DNA from: Oscillospiraceae bacterium
Lineage (GTDB): Bacteria; Bacillota; Clostridia; Oscillospirales; Acutalibacteraceae
Length of the DNA: 8,341 bases
Assembly: GCA_902797915.1 (NCBI GenBank)
Contig: CADBUK010000078.1
Location: 1 to 8,341, forward strand
Direction of reading: 5' to 3'
A model generated the notes under the pieces. The model was not told the origin of the DNA. It did not search any database and saw only the letters and a list, made by a program, of their open reading frames with translations. The position numbers and the translations under genes are program-made. Shown here one piece after another: positions 5,363 through 8,341 of the stretch (positions are counted from its first letter, which is position 1; each line of letters opens with the position of its first letter).

Positions 5363-6391
5363 ATGAACGAAATGGATTTTGAAAACAGAATAGTTTCAAC
5401 AGAGTTTACCGAGGCTGATAACGATATTGAAAACAGTCTGCGCCCAAAGCAACTTTCGGATTATATCGGACAGGAAAAGGCTAAGGAAAACCTTGAAATA
5501 TATATCAAAGCCGCAAAGGGCAGGGGCGAAGCGCTTGACCATGTGTTGCTTTACGGACCTCCCGGTCTTGGTAAAACAACACTCGCGGGCATTATTGCCA
5601 ACGAAATGGGCGTAAATATCCGTATTACAAGCGGACCTGCAATTGAAAAGCAGGGCGATTTGGCGGCGCTTTTGACTAATTTGCAGGAGGGCGACGTACT
5701 CTTTATTGATGAAATTCATCGTCTTAACCGCAGTGTAGAAGAAGTTTTGTATCCCGCTATGGAGGACAGGGCGCTTGATATAATTATCGGCAAGGGTCCG
5801 TCGGCACGCTCAATCAGGCTTGATTTGCCGAACTTTACGCTTGTCGGCGCAACCACAAGGGCGGGTCAGCTTTCAGCGCCTCTGCGTGACCGCTTCGGCG
5901 TAATCCTTCGCCTTGAGCTTTATACCAAGAATGAGCTTGCCTCTATCGTTAAGCGCAGTGCGGGTATTCTTGGTATTGATATTGACGAAAAGGGCGCGGC
6001 GCAGATTGCTTCACGTTCAAGGGGTACTCCGCGTATTGCTAACAGACTTCTTAAAAGAAGTCGCGATTTTGCGGAGGTTAAGTTTGACGGCGTAATTACA
6101 GAGGAAGCCGCTTCAAGCGCACTTGCATATATGGAGATTGATGAGCTCGGGCTTGACGCTATTGACAGGCGTCTGCTTACAACGATGATAAAAAATTATA
6201 ACGGCGGTCCTGTCGGGCTGGAAACCATTGCAGCCGCAATCGGCGAGGAAGCCGTTACCATTGAGGACGTTTACGAGCCTTATCTTATGCAGATAGGCTT
6301 TCTTGGCAGAACGCCGAGGGGAAGGGTGGTTTCCCCACCTGCGTACAAACACCTCGGTATAGAAATTGAAGGGCAGCAGTCTTTGCTGTAA
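5363..6391 (+). CDS. ruvB: Holliday junction branch migration ATPase RuvB
   Basis: Hexameric AAA+ motor that pumps DNA through the RuvA-bound junction. 342 residues, full length. Seen: R-P-K-Q-L-x-D-Y-I-G-Q (27-37) at the start of the AAA+ core, Walker A G-P-P-G-L-G-K-T (65-72), Walker B L-F-I-D-E-I-H-R (113-120), and the sensor 1 segment G-A-T-T-R-A-G (162-168). The arginine-finger region A-P-L-R-D-R-F-G (172-179) follows. A C-terminal winged-helix domain ends with P-Y-L-M-Q-I-G-F-L-x-R-T-P-R-G-R. The N-terminal 25 residues before the core are acidic and variable, as usual. AAGGA (5351-5355) overlaps the ruvA stop and lies 7 nt before the ATG. glmM follows 12 nt after the stop. Confidence 0.97.
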   Translation: MNEMDFENRIVSTEFTEADNDIENSLRPKQLSDYIGQEKAKENLEIYIKAAKGRGEALDHVLLYGPPGLGKTTLAGIIANEMGVNIRITSGPAIEKQGDLAALLTNLQEGDVLFIDEIHRLNRSVEEVLYPAMEDRALDIIIGKGPSARSIRLDLPNFTLVGATTRAGQLSAPLRDRFGVILRLELYTKNELASIVKRSAGILGIDIDEKGAAQIASRSRGTPRIANRLLKRSRDFAEVKFDGVITEEAASSALAYMEIDELGLDAIDRRLLTTMIKNYNGGPVGLETIAAAIGEEAVTIEDVYEPYLMQIGFLGRTPRGRVVSPPAYKHLGIEIEGQQSLL

Positions 6392-6403
6392 AGGAGACAG
6401 ATT

Positions 6404-7762
6404 ATGGGCAGATTATTCGGAACAGACGGCGTCAGAGGCATTGCAAATAAGGATTTGACTAATGAGCTTGCAATGCAAATCGGTATGGCAGCCGCTGAAA
6501 TATTAATCAAAAATGCACAGGACGGCGCTGAAAAGCCGACCGTTATGATAGGTAAGGACACCCGCGCTTCAGGCGATATGCTTGAAGCTGCGCTTACTGC
6601 GGGCTTCTGCTCGGTTGGCGTTAACGTTCTTTCGGTTGGCGTTGTTCCTACCCCCGCGATTGCATATCTTGTAGGCAAGTATAACTGTGCGGCGGGCGTA
6701 ATGATTTCCGCTTCTCACAATCCCTGTGAGTACAACGGCATTAAGATTTTTCAGTCAACGGGTTATAAGCTTCCCGACGCCGTTGAGGAGGAAATTGAAG
6801 CAATAATTCTTGATTCGGCTGAGCCTGTTGAGCTTAAAATCGGCGGCGAGGTAGGAAAGAGAGCTTACTGTAAAACGGCGGTTGAGGATTATATTAATCA
6901 CGTTGTTTCGGTTTCTGACGTGCGTTTTGACGGCTTGAATATCGCGCTTGACACTGCTAACGGCTCTGCTTCCGTTTGCGCAAAGGAAATCTTTACACGT
7001 CTTGGTGCAAAATGCCATATGCTTTCCGATACTCCTGACGGCGTTAACATTAACCACAAATGCGGCTCAACTCATCCCGAGGAGTTAATGGCGTTTGTTA
7101 AGGCTAATAAGCTTGATTTGGGTCTTGCTTTTGACGGCGACGCCGACCGTATGCTTGCTGTTGACGAAAACGGCGAGCTTGTTGACGGCGACAAGGTTAT
7201 TGCAATCTGCGCAACTCAGATGAAGCAGGAGGGCAAGCTTGCTCAGAACACTGCAGTTGTTACGGTTATGAGCAATATGGGCTTCTTTAAGTTCTGCGAG
7301 GATAACGGTATTAATTGCGCAAAGACCGCTGTCGGCGACAGATACGTTCTTGAGCGTATGCTCAAAAAAGGCTATAACATCGGCGGCGAGCAGAGCGGCC
7401 ACGTTATATTCCTTGATTATGCTACCACGGGCGACGGCGAGCTTTCAGGCGTTAAGCTTATTGAAACCGTTGTTAAAAGCGGCTCAAAACTCGGCGAGCT
7501 TGCAAAGGTAATGACTGTTTATCCGCAGGTTCTCATCAACGTTGAGGTTACGCCCGAGGGTAAGAAGAAATATAATAATGACGAATATATTATCTCAGCC
7601 GTACAGGAAGCGGAAATGGAGCTTCACGGGGACGGCAGAGTGCTTGTCCGCGTATCAGGCACGGAGCCGCTTGTGCGTGTAATGCTTGAGGGCAAGGATA
7701 TTGATAAAATTACAGAACTCGGAAATCAGATTGCCGACGTTGTTAGAGAAAGACTTAGCTGA
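6404..7762 (+). CDS. glmM: Phosphoglucosamine mutase GlmM
   Basis: Converts glucosamine-6-phosphate to glucosamine-1-phosphate in the UDP-GlcNAc pathway that feeds peptidoglycan. 452 residues, standard for the alpha-D-phosphohexomutase family. N-terminal F-G-T-D-G-V-R-G (5-12) is typical of GlmM. The active-site loop I-S-A-S-H-N-P contains the phosphoserine Ser104, the metal loop is D-G-D-A-D-R (244-249), the sugar-binding loop is G-G-E-Q-S-G-H (about 328-334), and the C-terminal phosphate loop is R-V-S-G-T-E-P. AAGGAG (6391-6396) begins on the last base of the ruvB stop, 7 nt before the ATG. In many Firmicutes glmM sits behind cdaA-cdaR (c-di-AMP synthesis); here it is the fourth gene of the ruv operon, so its expression is probably tied to ruvCAB. 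Confidence 0.95.
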   Translation: MGRLFGTDGVRGIANKDLTNELAMQIGMAAAEILIKNAQDGAEKPTVMIGKDTRASGDMLEAALTAGFCSVGVNVLSVGVVPTPAIAYLVGKYNCAAGVMISASHNPCEYNGIKIFQSTGYKLPDAVEEEIEAIILDSAEPVELKIGGEVGKRAYCKTAVEDYINHVVSVSDVRFDGLNIALDTANGSASVCAKEIFTRLGAKCHMLSDTPDGVNINHKCGSTHPEELMAFVKANKLDLGLAFDGDADRMLAVDENGELVDGDKVIAICATQMKQEGKLAQNTAVVTVMSNMGFFKFCEDNGINCAKTAVGDRYVLERMLKKGYNIGGEQSGHVIFLDYATTGDGELSGVKLIETVVKSGSKLGELAKVMTVYPQVLINVEVTPEGKKKYNNDEYIISAVQEAEMELHGDGRVLVRVSGTEPLVRVMLEGKDIDKITELGNQIADVVRERLS

Positions 7763-8341
7763 TGAGATATACAAAAGATTGGCAGGATTATGAGCTTCTG
7801 GATTGTTCCGCAGGCGAAAAGCTTGAGCGCTGGGGCAATCAGATACTTGTTCGACCCGACCCGCAGGTTATCTGGAAAAGTGAAAAGAAAAATCCAAAAT
7901 GGTTTTCTCCGAATGCCCGCTATCAGCGCTCAAATAAGGGCGGCGGCGAGTGGCAGGTGTTTTCTCACATACCTGACGCCTGGCAGATAAGCTATAAGGA
8001 TTTGACGTTTAATGTTAAAACAATGGGTTTTAAGCACACGGGCATCTTTCCGGAGCAGGCTGTTAACTGGGATTTAACAAGAAGCGTAATAAAAAACAGC
8101 GGCAGGGATGACGTTAAGGTGCTTAACCTCTTTGCTTATACGGGCGGCGCAACCGTTGCCTGCTTAAAAGAGGGCGCGTCCGTTGTTCACGTTGACGCCT
8201 CAAAGGGTATGACCCAGTGGGCTAAGGAAAACGCAGCCTCAAGCGGCGTTGCAGACGCTAATGTACGCTGGATTGTTGACGACTGTATAAAATTTGTTCA
8301 GCGCGAAATCCGCAGAGGCAATAAGTACGATATAATTATTC
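7762..8341 (+). CDS. RlmI/RlmK-like class I SAM-dependent methyltransferase (COG1092), 3' end outside window
   Basis: The first 193 residues are present and the frame is open at the window end. The start ATG (7762-7764) overlaps the glmM stop TGA (7760-7762) by one base, suggesting translational coupling; no strong Shine-Dalgarno is visible. The fold matches rRNA cytosine-C5 methyltransferases of the RlmI/K group. F-K-H-T-G-I-F-P-E-Q (90-99) precedes SAM motif I, L-N-L-F-A-Y-T-G-G-A-T (121-131). The acidic residue that holds the SAM ribose is probably Asp145 (H-V-D-A-S-K), and W-I-V-D-D-C (170-175) follows. The catalytic motif that should follow (D-P-P-S) lies just beyond the window. Unlike E. 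coli RlmI it has no N-terminal PUA domain; residues 1-40 are instead a short segment with E-R-W-G and R-P-D-P-Q. The family fits well; the target base is unknown. Confidence 0.85.
   Translation, partial: MRYTKDWQDYELLDCSAGEKLERWGNQILVRPDPQVIWKSEKKNPKWFSPNARYQRSNKGGGEWQVFSHIPDAWQISYKDLTFNVKTMGFKHTGIFPEQAVNWDLTRSVIKNSGRDDVKVLNLFAYTGGATVACLKEGASVVHVDASKGMTQWAKENAASSGVADANVRWIVDDCIKFVQREIRRGNKYDIII

Noticed and set aside
7790..7990. 66-codon frame after glmM
   Set aside because: It is an out-of-frame shadow of the methyltransferase gene, whose real start at 7762 overlaps the glmM stop.

Overview
The window reads as an ordinary chromosomal stretch of a spore-forming, moderately AT-rich Clostridia-type Firmicute. 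The strongest clue is a complete sigK gene with a hydrophobic pro-sequence. Gram-positive ribosome-binding sites (AAGGAG, GAGGT), AT-rich TTGATT/TATAAT promoters and the families present agree with this. I cannot name the genus; an Oscillospirales/Ruminococcaceae-like gut organism is only an impression. I see no mobile element, tRNA, rRNA, CRISPR array or prophage gene.

Left part (1-2004). The 3' end of a class I fumarase/tartrate dehydratase beta subunit enters on the + strand and meets a bidirectional hairpin terminator (287-320). Facing it on the - strand are yitT (a membrane protein of unknown function) and sigK (late mother-cell sporulation sigma factor), in the order yitT then sigK. A good vegetative-type promoter lies in front of yitT.

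Middle part (2005-4136). A 191-bp intergenic region carries divergent promoters and a cluster of short repeats. It is followed on the + strand by a tightly coupled pair of probable tRNA-modification genes: a TcdA-type E1-like dehydratase and a TtcA-like PP-loop/iron-sulfur ATPase. Their 3' end overlaps by 29 bp a convergent - strand gene. That gene appears to encode a free-standing cytoplasmic part of a CDF metal transporter, without any membrane domain and with its usual metal ligands replaced. It is the least ordinary gene in the window.

Right part (4137-8341). A strong extended -10 promoter drives a compact + strand operon, ruvC-ruvA-ruvB-glmM-COG1092 methyltransferase, with gaps of 15, 11 and 12 nt and then a 1-nt overlap. 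RuvA and RuvB migrate Holliday junctions and RuvC cuts them. GlmM makes glucosamine-1-phosphate for the cell wall. The last gene is an RlmI/K-like SAM methyltransferase cut by the window end. A three-codon minigene overlaps the ruvC start codon.

Most of the window is conserved housekeeping DNA and I do not see a new multi-gene system. The points worth a second look are the TM-less CDF-like protein, the ruvC leader minigene, the repeat cluster between yitT and tcdA, and the short N-terminus of the TcdA protein.
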